A stretch of 64,000 nucleotides of DNA, taken from Actinacidiphila alni. Its GTDB lineage: Bacteria; Actinomycetota; Actinomycetes; Streptomycetales; Streptomycetaceae. Both the position numbers and the translations under genes were made by a program. Where the stretch lies: positions 1 to 64,000 of the forward strand of contig NZ_FONG01000020.1 in assembly GCF_900112845.1 (NCBI RefSeq), given 5' to 3'. How positions within the stretch are numbered: position 1 is the first letter of the stretch; each line of letters opens with the position of its first letter. The notes under the pieces were generated by a model. That model was not told the DNA's origin and searched no databases. It saw nothing but the letters and a program-made list of their open reading frames with translations. Positions 35,912-44,858 of the stretch are shown piece after piece.

Positions 35912-36835
35912 ATGGACGAACTGAAGGGGAAGGTCGCCGTCGTCACCGGCGCCGGCCAGGGCATCGGCCGCGCCGAGGCGCGAGCCCTGGCCCGGGCGGG
36001 TGCGCACGTGGTCGTCAACGACGTGGGCCGCGCACCGGACGGAAGGCCGGCCGCCGAGGACGCCGTCGCGGAGATCCGCGAGGCCGGCGGCAGCGCGGAG
36101 CCCAACGGGGACGACATCTCCACCTGGGACGGCGCCGAGCGGCTGATCGGCCAGGCGGTCGCCGTCGCCGGCCGGCTCGACCTCCTCGTCTGCAACGCCG
36201 GGATCATCCGCGACCGGACCCTGGTCAACCTCACCGAGGCCGAGTGGGACGCGGTCATGGCCGTGCACCTCAAGGGGCACGCGGGACCGCTGCACTTCGC
36301 GGCGGCGCACTGGAAGGAGCTGTCCGCGCGGACCGGCGAGCCGGTGGACGCGGCCGTGGTGACCACCTCCTCCGAGGCCGGGCTCTACGGCAACTTCGGG
36401 CAGGCCAACTACTCGGCGGCCAAGGCCGGCATCGTCGCGCTCACCCAGGTCGCGGCGCGCGAGCTGGCCCGCTACGGCGTACGCGCCAACGCGATCTGCC
36501 CGCGCGCCCGTACGGGCATGACCGAGGGCGTCGTGGAGGGGATGGACCCCGCCGAGGGGGCCGCGGACGAGTGGGACCCGGAGAGTGTCGCCGCGCTCAC
36601 CGCGTTCCTGGGCACCGCGTACTCGCGGGGGATCTCGGGCCAGGTCTTCGTCGTGCACGGTCCGACCGTGTCGCGGATGCGGGAGTGGACGCCCGCGGAC
36701 GAGATCAGCGGGAGCCGGGCGCTGCGGCTTGACGACATCGTCCTTCAGCGCGAACTGCTCGGCACGGCACGGGACACGGCGGTCGTGGACTTCGCCGAGG
36801 CGTCCGCGCGGTCGGGCCGCCTGGGCCGCCCCTGA
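35912..36835 (+). CDS. SDR oxidoreductase, multifunctional-enzyme-2-like 3-hydroxyacyl-CoA dehydrogenase type
   Basis: A 307-residue enzyme. TGAGQGIGRAEA (cofactor loop) is near residue 13, NDVGRAPDG near 38, CNAGIIRDRTL near 97, a Ser in VVTTSSEAGLYG near 153, and YSAAKAG (catalytic Tyr/Lys) near 168. NDVG and NAGI(I/L)RD are typical of the HSD17B4/MFE-2 dehydrogenase group, which oxidises 3-hydroxyacyl-CoA. The ATG at 35912 follows GAAGGGCGA. It is transcribed alone, divergent from the CoA ligase unit, and ends at a strong terminator. Confidence 0.9.
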   Translation: MDELKGKVAVVTGAGQGIGRAEARALARAGAHVVVNDVGRAPDGRPAAEDAVAEIREAGGSAEPNGDDISTWDGAERLIGQAVAVAGRLDLLVCNAGIIRDRTLVNLTEAEWDAVMAVHLKGHAGPLHFAAAHWKELSARTGEPVDAAVVTTSSEAGLYGNFGQANYSAAKAGIVALTQVAARELARYGVRANAICPRARTGMTEGVVEGMDPAEGAADEWDPESVAALTAFLGTAYSRGISGQVFVVHGPTVSRMREWTPADEISGSRALRLDDIVLQRELLGTARDTAVVDFAEASARSGRLGRP

Positions 36836-36857
36836 CCGGGACGGGCCGCACGCACGG

Positions 36858-36897
36858 CGCATCGGTGGCCGGACCGCGAGGTCCGGCCACCGATGCG
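36858..36897. terminator. Bidirectional terminator
   Basis: Perfect 18-bp arms with a GCGA loop between the convergent SDR and ferredoxin genes. Confidence 0.87.
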
Positions 36898-36909
36898 TGG
36901 TGGCGGGGT

Positions 36910-37119
36910 TCAGCCTTCGACGATGATGGCCGCCGCCGGGCAGCCCGCGGCGGCGGCAACGGCCGCGGCGCGCTCCGCGGCGCTCACCCGGTCCCGCAGT
37001 ACGGCCACGGCTCCGTCGTCGTCGAGACCGAAGACCGCGGGCGCCACGATCACGCAGTTCCCCGAGCCGACACAGGCGTCCGCGTCCGCGGTGACGGCGG
37101 CCGCGTCATTGTCCGACAT
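36910..37119 (-). CDS. Small ferredoxin, P450-associated 3Fe-4S type
   Basis: A 69-residue electron carrier with the pattern C-VGSGN-C-VIVAPAVF and a later C-P (GCPAAAI): three cluster Cys, as in [3Fe-4S] ferredoxins serving bacterial P450s. It overlaps the 3' end of the broken P450 gene by 14 bases, so its former partner was that P450. It may now serve the P450s at 59-62 kb with the reductase at 38281. The length is typical. Confidence 0.88.
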   Translation of the reverse strand: MSDNDAAAVTADADACVGSGNCVIVAPAVFGLDDDGAVAVLRDRVSAAERAAAVAAAAGCPAAAIIVEG

Positions 37120-37833
37120 GGCTCTTCTCCCTCTCGTCCTGCGCCGCGGGCTCCACCACGGCGTGCAGCGGACTGAACGACCGCGGCATGTAGCCGCGGT
37201 AGCGCGGCGGTTCGGCCGCGCCGTCCCGTCGCAACGACCGGTAACGGGTGAGCAGTTGCGAGATCACCTCGACCTCCTCACCCCGGGAAAGGGCGGCGCC
37301 GACGCAGTGGCGTACGCCTCCTCGTCCTCGCCGAAGGTCTCCGTCCAGCGGAACATGGTGGAATTCCAGCGGCGGCACTTGGCCATCAACTCCTCGTCCC
37401 GCCAGTCGAGTCCGAGCAGCGCGGCGATGACGTCGCTCGGCACCACCGAGGCGAATTCCGCGGCGAGGTCGACATGGGTCCGTCCCTCGACCGCGTCGAG
37501 CCGCGCGCTCACCAACTCGGCGATGAAGTCGGTCCGGTAGCGGCGGACCGTCGCGGGGGTGAAGTGCTGCAGCAGGAAATTGTGCACGGCGTGGTGCTGC
37601 TCGCCCTGCAGGAGCAGCACTCCCTTCGGGCCGCCGTAGACGTCGGCGGCGCCCTTCAACTCGGCGTAGGGGTGGGCGAAGAGGTCCTCGTTGAGCTGGA
37701 TGAAGCGGCACTCGTCGTACCCGACGACGATCCAGGCGTGCATGCCCTCGTCCCAGTGCACGGGGCCGCGGGCGAGCCGGTCGGCGAAGAAGGGGTAAGG
37801 GTCCTGGTCGCGGGCTTCTTTCAGGCTCTCCAT
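37106..37833 (-). pseudogene. Cytochrome P450 with internal deletion and frameshift
   Basis: The ATG at 37833 opens about 175 codons of a normal P450 N-terminal half (DPYPFFADRLARGPVHWD, then the HHAVHNFLLQHFTP C-helix region), up to about 37310. The sequence then jumps, in another frame, to the heme loop RHCVGAALSRGEE and a normal C-terminus (YRGYMPRSFSPLHAVVEP) ending at 37106. The I helix, the ExxR motif and the rest of about 170 residues are absent. The product cannot be active. It sits in the middle of a ferredoxin-P450-ferredoxin-reductase unit whose other genes are intact. Confidence 0.85.
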
Positions 37834-37864
37834 GGCGGACTGCGCCTCCAGAGCGGTGGGGTGA

Positions 37865-38215
37865 TCAGGTGGTGCCCGGCCGCGCCGGGCGGTGGGACAC
37901 CAGGTCGGTGTCGATACCGGTGGGGCCGAGGTCGTTCGAGCCGCCGGGGTGGCCGAGCGGTTGGTCCCGGCCCGGCAGCGGTTCCAGGAAGAAGCGGGCG
38001 TTGTCCTCGACGAATTCGGCCTGGCCCGCGGGGACGTCGTCGCGGTACGCGATGGCCGTGACCGGACAGACCGGCTCGCAGGCGCCGCAGTCCACGCACT
38101 CGTCGGGATGGATGTACGCCTTGCGGGAGCCCTCGTATATGCAGTCGACCGGGCAGACCTCGACACAGCTTCGGTCGAGGACATCGATGCAGTCGCCGGA
38201 GATGACGTAGGCCAT
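37865..38215 (-). CDS. fdxA: Seven-iron ferredoxin (FdxA-like)
   Basis: A 116-residue [3Fe-4S][4Fe-4S] ferredoxin. The Cys patterns are C-IDVLDRS-C-VEV-C-P near residues 9-21 and C-VDCGA-C-EPV-C-P near 40-50, typical of actinobacterial FdxA. The ATG at 38215 begins MAYVISGDCID. It lies between the reductase gene and the broken P450 gene on the same strand and is presumably part of the P450 electron supply. Confidence 0.9.
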   Translation of the reverse strand: MAYVISGDCIDVLDRSCVEVCPVDCIYEGSRKAYIHPDECVDCGACEPVCPVTAIAYRDDVPAGQAEFVEDNARFFLEPLPGRDQPLGHPGGSNDLGPTGIDTDLVSHRPARPGTT

Positions 38216-38280
38216 GGGAATGCCGACTTCCTGAAGGGTGGAGGGGAAAGTGCGGTGAAAAGGTGGCGGCCGCCCCGGAT

Positions 38281-39633
38281 TCAGGCGGAGTGCGGCCCGG
38301 GCCGACCGGCGCCGGCTGCGACCCGGCGCAGCGTCTCCCAGTCGGGGATCTTGGTCCGTGCGCGGCCGAGCGCCCGGCCGCGGCCGATCTCCTCGGCGTC
38401 GATCGACAGCCAGCCGTCGTAGCCGACGGGCCTGATGCCCCGTCCGGCGAGCAACCGATCCACCGCCTCTGGTCCCGCGCCGCGCGGCGGCCGGTCCGCC
38501 AGGTCCGCGAGGACCGCGGCCACCGTTTCCGCGGCGCAGGCCCGGTTCGTCCCGACGACGCCGGACGGCCCGCGTTTGACCCAGCCGGCGACGTACTGCC
38601 CCGCGACGGCGCGGCCGTCGGCGCCGAGCACCCGGCCGGCAGCGTGCGGGACGCGGCCGAGGCCCTCGTCGAACGGCAGGGTGCCGATCGGTGTGCTGCG
38701 GTGGCCGACCGCGCTCACCACCAGGCCCGCCTTGAGGTCGGTGATCCCGACGGCGGGCGTGGCCGTACCGCCCGGGCCGCGTGTCCTTTCCAGGCGTACG
38801 GCGGCCACCGCGCCCCCGGCGCCGAGGAGTTCGACCGGGCGGGTCCTGAAGTGGAAGCGCAGGGTGCGGCCGCCGGGGACGGTCCCGCTCCGGGCGAGGT
38901 CGGCGAACGCCTTGAGATTGGCGGCGGTCAGCGGGTCCGTCGACCGGTCCGGGAGTCCTTCGGCGTCGATCGCGATGCCGACGCCGTCGAGGTCGAGCAG
39001 TTCGCGCAGTTCCTTCGCGCTGAATCTGGCGTGCTCGGGTCCACGCCGGCACACGAGGTGCACCTCGCGCACACCGCTGTGCGCGAGCCGGTCGAGGACG
39101 TGCGGCGGCATGTCCGTCTGCTCGAGGTCGGCGGCGGATTTCACCAGCAGCCGTGCCACGTCCAGGGCCACATTGCCCGCGCCGATCACCACCGCGGATT
39201 CGGCGGCAGGCCCGAGGGACTCCCCCAGGTCCGCGTGGTCGGGATGGCCGCTGTACCAGGCGACGAAGTCGGCGGCGGACCAGACCCCGGCCAGGTCCTC
39301 GCCCGCGATGGCCAGGCGCCGTCCCGTGGGCGCCCCGGTGGCGAACACGACCGCGTCGTAGAGCGCGCCGAGTTCCCCGGTCGTGACATCGGCGCCGACC
39401 CGGACGTCGCCGAGGAAGCGGACCCGATCGCGTTCGAGCACCTTCCGCAGCGCGCCGACGATCGACTTGATCCTCGGGTGGTCGGGCGCGACGCCGTAAC
39501 GGACCAGGCCGTACGGCGTGGGCAGCCGGTCGTAGACATCGACCCACACGTCGTCGCGACCGCGCACGAGAGCCTCGGTGGCGTACACGCCCGCCGGTCC
39601 TGAACCGACGACGGCCACACGGTAAGGGCTCAT
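38281..39633 (-). CDS. FAD-dependent ferredoxin-NADP reductase (FprA-like)
   Basis: A 450-residue adrenodoxin-reductase-type flavoenzyme passing electrons from NADPH to ferredoxin. The FAD motif VVGSGPAGVYA is at residues 7-17, YGLVRYGVAPDHP near 47, the NADP motif VIGAGNVALDVAR near 149, and GWVKRGPSGVVGTN near 355. The ATG at 39633 is preferred to 39654. It is the first gene of the P450 electron-transfer unit and has two island operators at 39658-39684. Confidence 0.92.
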   Translation of the reverse strand: MSPYRVAVVGSGPAGVYATEALVRGRDDVWVDVYDRLPTPYGLVRYGVAPDHPRIKSIVGALRKVLERDRVRFLGDVRVGADVTTGELGALYDAVVFATGAPTGRRLAIAGEDLAGVWSAADFVAWYSGHPDHADLGESLGPAAESAVVIGAGNVALDVARLLVKSAADLEQTDMPPHVLDRLAHSGVREVHLVCRRGPEHARFSAKELRELLDLDGVGIAIDAEGLPDRSTDPLTAANLKAFADLARSGTVPGGRTLRFHFRTRPVELLGAGGAVAAVRLERTRGPGGTATPAVGITDLKAGLVVSAVGHRSTPIGTLPFDEGLGRVPHAAGRVLGADGRAVAGQYVAGWVKRGPSGVVGTNRACAAETVAAVLADLADRPPRGAGPEAVDRLLAGRGIRPVGYDGWLSIDAEEIGRGRALGRARTKIPDWETLRRVAAGAGRPGPHSA

Positions 39634-39657
39634 CCGCTTCTCACTCCTCACCATTAC

Positions 39658-39670
39658 TTAGCCATGTTAA
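39658..39670 (-). promoter_or_regulatory. Island operator, site 4 (TTAGC-CAT-GTTAA)
   Basis: The best-matching copy of the motif, 25 bp before the ferredoxin reductase start. Confidence 0.78.
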
Positions 39671-39671
39671 C

Positions 39672-39684
39672 TTAACCATGTGTA
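39672..39684 (-). promoter_or_regulatory. Island operator, site 5 (TTAAC-CAT-GTGTA)
   Basis: A second copy 14 bp from site 4 in the same orientation, forming a tandem operator. Confidence 0.72.
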
Positions 39685-39760
39685 GCAATACCTGTCAACG
39701 GCCGGTCGCGTGCTTCCGGATGGCGTACTTGCGGTCCGTGCGCTTCCGGGTCGCGTGCCC

Positions 39761-40639
39761 TCAGGCGGTCCGCACCGCGGACGCGACGACCGCGCGGGTC
39801 GCCTCGGCGGTGCGGCGCGCCGCCTCAGGAGCGGGCAGCCGCCGCAGATCGTCGGAGTAGACCTCGACCGAATACGGCGCGCGGATGCCGGGCCGGTCCA
39901 GGGCCCGGACGAAGGCGCGCAGGTCCAGGTCGCCCTCACCCGGCGGCAATCGGTGGTGGACCGCGTCCGTCATCAGGTCGTCGTCGACCGCCGGGACCGG
40001 CCCGTCGTTGAACTGCACCATGAACACCCGCTCGGCCGGTACCGTCCGCAGCAGGTCCAGATCCGGCGCGCCGCGGAAGAAGTGCCAACTGTCCACGCAC
40101 AGACCGCCGTTGTCGCGGTCGGCCGCGGTCACGACAGCGAGGCCGGCCGCCAGGTCGGGCACGCTGCTGTACGGGACGAATTCCAGCGCCACCTTCAGCC
40201 CGTGCGGGGCCGCACGGTCGCACAGGTCCGCGAAGGCCGCGATCTCCGCCGGTCCGATCGGCCGGTCGTCGAAGGTGCCGACGGTCTGCACGAAGGGCAC
40301 CTGAAAGGTGTCGGCCAGGTGATACGCGGTCCGCTCCGTCTCCGGGTCGGCGTAGACCAGGCCCGGACGGCCGGGGATCCCCGCGGGTCCCGGCTCGCCG
40401 TGGAAGCCGAAGAGCACCTCGACCTCATTGATCCGCACGTCCCACGCGGCGAGGACGGCGGTGAGGTCACGGTCCGTCCAACCGGCCGCGAGCAGCGACC
40501 GGTAGTAGGGGATGGCGAGGCCGATGGCGTCGTAACCGGCCTGCCGCGCGGCGGCGACCCGGTCGGGGAAGGCGGCGTCCCGCACGGTCCCCCAGGCCAG
40601 CACCAGCCGCGGGCCCGCCGGAGCCGGCTCATTCGTCAT
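39761..40639 (-). CDS. Sugar-phosphate isomerase/epimerase-like TIM-barrel protein
   Basis: A 292-residue AP-endonuclease-2/xylose-isomerase-like barrel. Candidate metal ligands are Glu in KVALEFVPYSS near 153, Asp/His in CVDSWHFF near 180, and Glu in YSVEVYSDDL near 263. Family members isomerise sugars or keto-acids or act as dehydratases. It overlaps the upstream lyase gene by 11 bases and is the last gene of a unit starting at 44600. The substrate is not evident and is probably a hydroxy-keto-acid of the pathway. Confidence 0.8.
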   Translation of the reverse strand: MTNEPAPAGPRLVLAWGTVRDAAFPDRVAAARQAGYDAIGLAIPYYRSLLAAGWTDRDLTAVLAAWDVRINEVEVLFGFHGEPGPAGIPGRPGLVYADPETERTAYHLADTFQVPFVQTVGTFDDRPIGPAEIAAFADLCDRAAPHGLKVALEFVPYSSVPDLAAGLAVVTAADRDNGGLCVDSWHFFRGAPDLDLLRTVPAERVFMVQFNDGPVPAVDDDLMTDAVHHRLPPGEGDLDLRAFVRALDRPGIRAPYSVEVYSDDLRRLPAPEAARRTAEATRAVVASAVRTA

Positions 40640-41441
40640 CCGCCACCGCCTCGTGCCGGCCGGCCCGCGCGAGGAGTGCGCGGGCGCGGGCGCGTACGGG
40701 CGCGTCCACGAGCCGGCCGTCGACCCGGGCGACCGGGCCCAGGGCGGCGAGCACCCCTTCCGCCCAGGCCAGTTCGTCGTCGGTGGGCCGCAACGCCTCG
40801 TGCACCAGCGGCACTTGACGCGGGTGCAGGCAGAGCTTTCCGTGGAAGCCCAGGCCGGCCGCGCGGCGCACGTCCGCGCGTACGGCCTCGGCGTCGTCCA
40901 GTTCGACGGTCACGCCGTCGACCGGCGGGGCTTTCCCGGCCGCGGCCGACGCCACCACCAGGCCGGTGCGGATCGCGAGCAGCGGTTCCCAGGACGGCCG
41001 CGCGCCCAGCTCCGCCGCCAGGTCCAGCGTCCCGAGGACAAGACGCGGGACCGCCGCGTGCCGGGCAAGCGGCCGTATCCCCTCGATCGCGGCGGCCGTC
41101 TCGACCAAGGGGAGTACGGGGACGCCGAGCCGCCGGTGGACCCGGTCGACCTGGTCGGGCGTCTCGGCCTTCGCCAGCATCACCGCGACCAGCTCCGGGC
41201 TGCCGGACAGCGCCGCCAGATCCGCCTCGTGGTCGTCGGTCGTCGCACCGTTCACCCGGACGACCGCGGGAGAGCGGGAGAGCCGGTCCCGGGCCGCCAC
41301 TCTGGCCGCCGGGCGGGCGGCGGGCTCGACCGCGTCCTCCAGGTCGATCACCACCAGGTCGGCGCCGGACCGCGTCGCCGAGTCGAAGCGGTCCGGGCGG
41401 GAGCCGGGGACGAACAGCAGGGAACGCGCCCGGCCGATCAC
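40629..41441 (-). CDS. HpcH/HpaI aldolase / CitE-like acyl-CoA lyase
   Basis: A 270-residue TIM-barrel lyase of the citrate lyase beta-chain family. Motifs are RSLLFVPGSRPDRFDSA (residues 5-21), VVIDLEDAVEP (Mg and CoA site), VRVNG, ETAAAIEGI (catalytic Glu) near 135, and GKLCLHPRQV near 208. Relatives cleave citramalyl-, malyl- or beta-methylmalyl-CoA into a keto-acid and acetyl- or propionyl-CoA. The GTG at 41441 overlaps the stop of the PRISE-like gene. Confidence 0.88.
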   Translation of the reverse strand: MIGRARSLLFVPGSRPDRFDSATRSGADLVVIDLEDAVEPAARPAARVAARDRLSRSPAVVRVNGATTDDHEADLAALSGSPELVAVMLAKAETPDQVDRVHRRLGVPVLPLVETAAAIEGIRPLARHAAVPRLVLGTLDLAAELGARPSWEPLLAIRTGLVVASAAAGKAPPVDGVTVELDDAEAVRADVRRAAGLGFHGKLCLHPRQVPLVHEALRPTDDELAWAEGVLAALGPVARVDGRLVDAPVRARARALLARAGRHEAVADDE

Positions 41442-42583
41442 CGCGCGGAGCCCGTCGCGTCCGCCGTGCGCTGTCCCGCCACGGCGCCCGTCAGGTCGGG
41501 CAGGATCCGGCGCTCGACCAGGGTCCGCAGCGCGTCCCGGAAGGTCACCTCGGTGTCGAACACCCGGGTGTAGCCGGCCTGTTTGACCTTGACCGTGCTC
41601 ACCAGCGCGGGCGGCGGCATGGTCGTCAGGCCGTGGCCGAAGGTGTAGTCGGCGTACTGATGCGAGCGGCCGAGGACGTCGAGCAGCGGGAGCGGCCTGA
41701 GCCGGTGCTCGGCGACGATCCCGTCCCACACCCCGGCCAGCCGCGGGAGTTCCCCGGCCAGGCTCACCGGGCGCGGCTCGGCGCACGGCACCCCCATCTG
41801 GTCGGCCAGGGCCGGCCACAGCTCCTGCCAGGAGAACACCTCGCCATTGGTGAGGTTGAAGTGCTCGCCCCGGGCCGCGGGCGAGGTCGCCGCCCACACC
41901 AGCGCGCCCGCCACCAGCCGCGCGTCCACGACCTGCCGGACCGGGTGGATCGTGCCGCCGGGGAAGCCGAAGGGGAGGCCCGTCGCCGCGCAGAGCGCGG
42001 CGAACACCCCGATCACCGGCGGCGTGCAGTAGGAGACGCCGTAGGCCGGACCCACCACTTGGACCGGCCGGAAGACCGTCCAGTCGAACGCGTGCCGGTC
42101 GGCCAGCTCGCGCAGCAGGTCCTCCTGGTGCCAGTAGAAATTCTCGTGGTCGTCGCGCGGTGCCCGTTCGCGCGCCGGGATCGGGATCGGGTGCAGATGG
42201 ACGCCGTACGCCTTCGTCCCCTGCATCACGGCGGCGTGCCGCAGCCCGCCGCCGGCCGCCAGCGGCACCAGGACGTTGCCGAGCATCGCGCGGTTGACCG
42301 CCATCTGTTCGGGGTCGGACCAGCCCGCCACCAGATCCGGCTTCTCGTAAGCGGCGGCGTAGACGAGGTGGGTGGGGCCGGGCGTCAGCGCGGTGACGGC
42401 GGCCCGTGTCGCGGCGCCGTCCGTCAGATCGACCGGCACATGGGTGAAGCGCACCTGGTCCGGCACCTCGGGCGGGCGCCGCGAGAAGGCCACGACATCC
42501 CATCCGTCGGCGGCGAAGGCGGCGATCGCCGCGGTGCCGATGAGCCCGCTGGCCCCGGCGATCAGCACACGTCCGGCACTCAT
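41438..42583 (-). CDS. PRISE-like SDR (progesterone 5beta-reductase/iridoid synthase family)
   Basis: A 381-residue extended SDR. GASGLIGTA is the cofactor loop (residues 10-18), MQGTKAYGVH near 120 and NFYWHQEDLL near 148 correspond to PRISE motifs, including the Tyr/Trp variation at the catalytic aromatic, and WTVFRPVQVVGPAYG is near 166. Family members reduce enones or enals with NADPH. It overlaps the adjacent MaoC-like gene (ATGA) and the lyase gene (GTGA). A terpenoid or steroid-like enone as substrate is suggested only by family. Confidence 0.83.
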   Translation of the reverse strand: MSAGRVLIAGASGLIGTAAIAAFAADGWDVVAFSRRPPEVPDQVRFTHVPVDLTDGAATRAAVTALTPGPTHLVYAAAYEKPDLVAGWSDPEQMAVNRAMLGNVLVPLAAGGGLRHAAVMQGTKAYGVHLHPIPIPARERAPRDDHENFYWHQEDLLRELADRHAFDWTVFRPVQVVGPAYGVSYCTPPVIGVFAALCAATGLPFGFPGGTIHPVRQVVDARLVAGALVWAATSPAARGEHFNLTNGEVFSWQELWPALADQMGVPCAEPRPVSLAGELPRLAGVWDGIVAEHRLRPLPLLDVLGRSHQYADYTFGHGLTTMPPPALVSTVKVKQAGYTRVFDTEVTFRDALRTLVERRILPDLTGAVAGQRTADATGSAR

Positions 42584-43530
42584 CCGTCCCCTCTCCTTGT
42601 CTGCGACGTCTCTCCCGCCGCTTCCCCGCCTGCCTCGGCGGCGCGGTCGCCCGCGGTCCCGCCGTATTCGTCGGCCGCTGTCAGCGAACCGGAGGCCGAC
42701 ACCTCGCCGTCGCCGGTGACGGTCTCGACCTGCTCCGGTGCTCCGCCCTCAGGACGGCGGGCGCGGATCGTCTGCGGCCCGACCGCCGGCGCGTGCAGGC
42801 GGTAGGTGAAGACCTGCCCCAGCAGGTCGTGGCCGCGCCCGCGCAGCTCCTCGGCCATCAGCACCGCTTGCAGCGGGCCGTGGATCACCAGGTCGTCGAA
42901 GCCCTCGGTGCGGGCGTGGTCGCGGTCGTAGTGGATCCGGTGGGCGTTGTAGGTGAGCGCCGAGAACCGGAAGAGCAGCACCGGATCGACGGCGAGCGCC
43001 GCCCCCGGGCCGGTCGTACCGGGCGGCTCCGGCTCGCCCGTGCGGGCGATCGACGGCGCACCGGCCGGCCGCGGCGGCCGGTAGACGATCTCGTGGTCGT
43101 CGCGCACCGCGAGGTCGCCGTCCTGGACGTACTCATGGCGCACCGTGACGAAGCGGAGGTGTCCGCTGCGTCCCTCGACCTCGCGCGAGGCGAGGATCCA
43201 GGAGGTGCGGGTCGCCTCCCGGCCGACGGCCAGCGGTCTGCGGTGCCATACCCGGCCGCCGGCGAACATCCGCCGGGCGCCGGGGGCCGGCGGCGCCGGA
43301 AGTCCGGCCAGCGGGTGCCCGTCGGGACCGATCAGGTCCTGCGGTACCGCTTCGAGGAGCTGGACGACGTGCCACATCGGCGGCAGCGATTCCGCCGCGG
43401 CCGACCGTACGCCCAGGAGTCCGGCCAGCGCCTCGGCCGGGTGGCGGCCGATGACATCGGTCCTGACCTGGCGTTCCCCGCTCCCCCGGCTCCCGCTGTG
43501 CGCCCGCCCGTCGCCGTACACGGCTGTCAT
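42580..43530 (-). CDS. MaoC/HTD2-type acyl-CoA hydratase (double hot-dog)
   Basis: A 316-residue double hot-dog hydratase like mesaconyl-C4-CoA hydratase or HTD2 dehydratases. The second half holds the catalytic segment YNAHRIHYDRDHARTEGFDD (near 192-211) followed by LVIHGPLQAVLMAEEL. The first half is the FAS1-like N-terminal repeat (MWHVVQLLEAVPQDLIGPDGHP). The C-terminal 40 residues are low-complexity. With the CitE-like lyase two genes on, a hydration-then-cleavage sequence as in the citramalyl-CoA route is plausible. The start at 43530 has only a weak ribosome site. Confidence 0.84.
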   Translation of the reverse strand: MTAVYGDGRAHSGSRGSGERQVRTDVIGRHPAEALAGLLGVRSAAAESLPPMWHVVQLLEAVPQDLIGPDGHPLAGLPAPPAPGARRMFAGGRVWHRRPLAVGREATRTSWILASREVEGRSGHLRFVTVRHEYVQDGDLAVRDDHEIVYRPPRPAGAPSIARTGEPEPPGTTGPGAALAVDPVLLFRFSALTYNAHRIHYDRDHARTEGFDDLVIHGPLQAVLMAEELRGRGHDLLGQVFTYRLHAPAVGPQTIRARRPEGGAPEQVETVTGDGEVSASGSLTAADEYGGTAGDRAAEAGGEAAGETSQTRRGDG

Positions 43531-43543
43531 CGGACTGCCGGTC

Positions 43544-44017
43544 TCAGAAGGGCGGCAGGAGTTCGACGTCCTGCGGCGCGCTCACGAAGTAGCGCTCGAC
43601 CAGCCGGCGGGCGAATTTCCAGGCGCCCGCGCGCCGCTCGTAGACGTCGTGGTAGGTGCAGCTCACCCAGCTGATCCTGCCGTCCGGGTGCACGCACACC
43701 GCGATGGCGTCGCTGCGTCCGGTGGCCCGGTCGGGGCTCTCGAAGCGGGCGGTGTGGTTGGTGGTCCAGTGATAGGTCTCCTTCCACACCTTGCCGATGA
43801 CCTCCTGCGAGCGGCGGATCTCCGCCTCGCCGCGGAAGTCGCCGCGGCCGCCCGGGATGAGGTATTCGGCGTCGTCGTGCCACAGGCTCATGAAGCGGTC
43901 GATGTCGCGCCGGTCGGTGCCCTCGCAGTAGCCGGCGACCAGGTCGGCGAAGACGGCCCGGCTCTCCAGCTCGTCGATCCGCTGTTCCAGGGTGCGGTTC
44001 CCGGTGTCGAGCGTCAT
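43544..44017 (-). CDS. SnoaL/NTF2-fold protein
   Basis: A 157-residue SnoaL-like protein: LEQRIDELESRAVFADLVAGYCEGTDRRDIDRFMSLWHDDAEY spans the N-terminal helices (residues 9-51), and TTNHTARFES and WVSCTYHDVYER form beta strands. Asp and His in the pocket (DRFMSLWHDDAEY, NHTARF) are as in steroid isomerase-like or dehydratase members. The function is unknown. It lies between the HTD2-type hydratase and another SnoaL-like gene. Confidence 0.8.
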   Translation of the reverse strand: MTLDTGNRTLEQRIDELESRAVFADLVAGYCEGTDRRDIDRFMSLWHDDAEYLIPGGRGDFRGEAEIRRSQEVIGKVWKETYHWTTNHTARFESPDRATGRSDAIAVCVHPDGRISWVSCTYHDVYERRAGAWKFARRLVERYFVSAPQDVELLPPF

Positions 44018-44021
44018 CGGC

Positions 44022-44600
44022 TCAGGCCCCCGCTCGCGGCGCGCCGCGGAATTTGTCGGGGTAGTTGTCCGGCAGATCCTCCTCGGCGAGCGGCACGATG
44101 TGGTGGTCGAGGACGTAGCGGTCCTCGCCGGTGGCCCGGTCGTCCTCGTCGAACTTCCAGAAGACCACGGTCCGCGCCGACAGGACGTAGTACGGACTCG
44201 CGGGCGAGGTGTCGTCGACGAAGCCCATCTTCCGGGCGACCTGGGCGGTGAGGATCTGCCGGAACGTCCCCTCGGTGACGATGTCGTAGTCGCTGACCAC
44301 CACCCGGGTCTTCTTGGACTCGATGACGTACGAGCCGTTGTTCACCATCTCGGTGTAGTTGGCACGAACCTCTTCGATACCCTTCGGACCGGTGTCCCCC
44401 TTGACATTGCCGAGGACTCCGTACTCGTGGTACTGCGGGTCGTCCGACAGCGTCGGCAGCACCATGTCGAGGTCGGCGAGCACCTCGCCCTTGGAGTGCC
44501 GGACGACCGTCTCGAGATGCTTGAGCTGCAGGGGTGTCGTGGCTTTGTGCATGTGCTCCGCGAAGCTGGTGTACGTCAGCTCCGGCCTGAAGTCCTTCAC
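44022..44600 (-). CDS. SnoaL-like protein of unknown function
   Basis: A 192-residue protein probably of the same NTF2-like fold (HMHKATTPLQLKHLETVVRH, NYTEMVNNGSYVIESKK, ARTVVFWKFDEDDRATGE), larger than its neighbours and without a recognised catalytic set. The GTG at 44600 (VKDFRPEL) is chosen over 44633 because GAGGAGGGAAA is directly upstream. It is the first gene of the 44600-39761 unit, and island operator 6 lies 53 bp upstream. Confidence 0.72.
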   Translation of the reverse strand: MKDFRPELTYTSFAEHMHKATTPLQLKHLETVVRHSKGEVLADLDMVLPTLSDDPQYHEYGVLGNVKGDTGPKGIEEVRANYTEMVNNGSYVIESKKTRVVVSDYDIVTEGTFRQILTAQVARKMGFVDDTSPASPYYVLSARTVVFWKFDEDDRATGEDRYVLDHHIVPLAEEDLPDNYPDKFRGAPRAGA

Positions 44601-44652
44601 TTTCCCTCCTCGGGGGCACCGGGACCATCGCACGACGGTCGCGATAAATTAT

Positions 44653-44665
44653 CTAACCATGTAAA
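44653..44665 (-). promoter_or_regulatory. Island operator, site 6 (CTAAC-CAT-GTAAA)
   Basis: A motif copy between the divergent SnoaL-like unit and the marR gene, nearer to the former. Confidence 0.66.
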
Positions 44666-44858
44666 TTAATCGCTGAATACAGCGACGGCAAGAGCGTTCG
44701 GAGAATCGGTACGGCCCCGCGCAATCCCGCAGTGGAGCGGATCTTCTGGGCATGGCCCTGACAGATTCCCGGCGTGGGCACGTGGCGTCCGGAAGCTCGG
44801 CTGGCGCATACTTGGCAGGGCCGACTCGACGAAGCGAGCGCCCAGATTCGGGGTAGGG

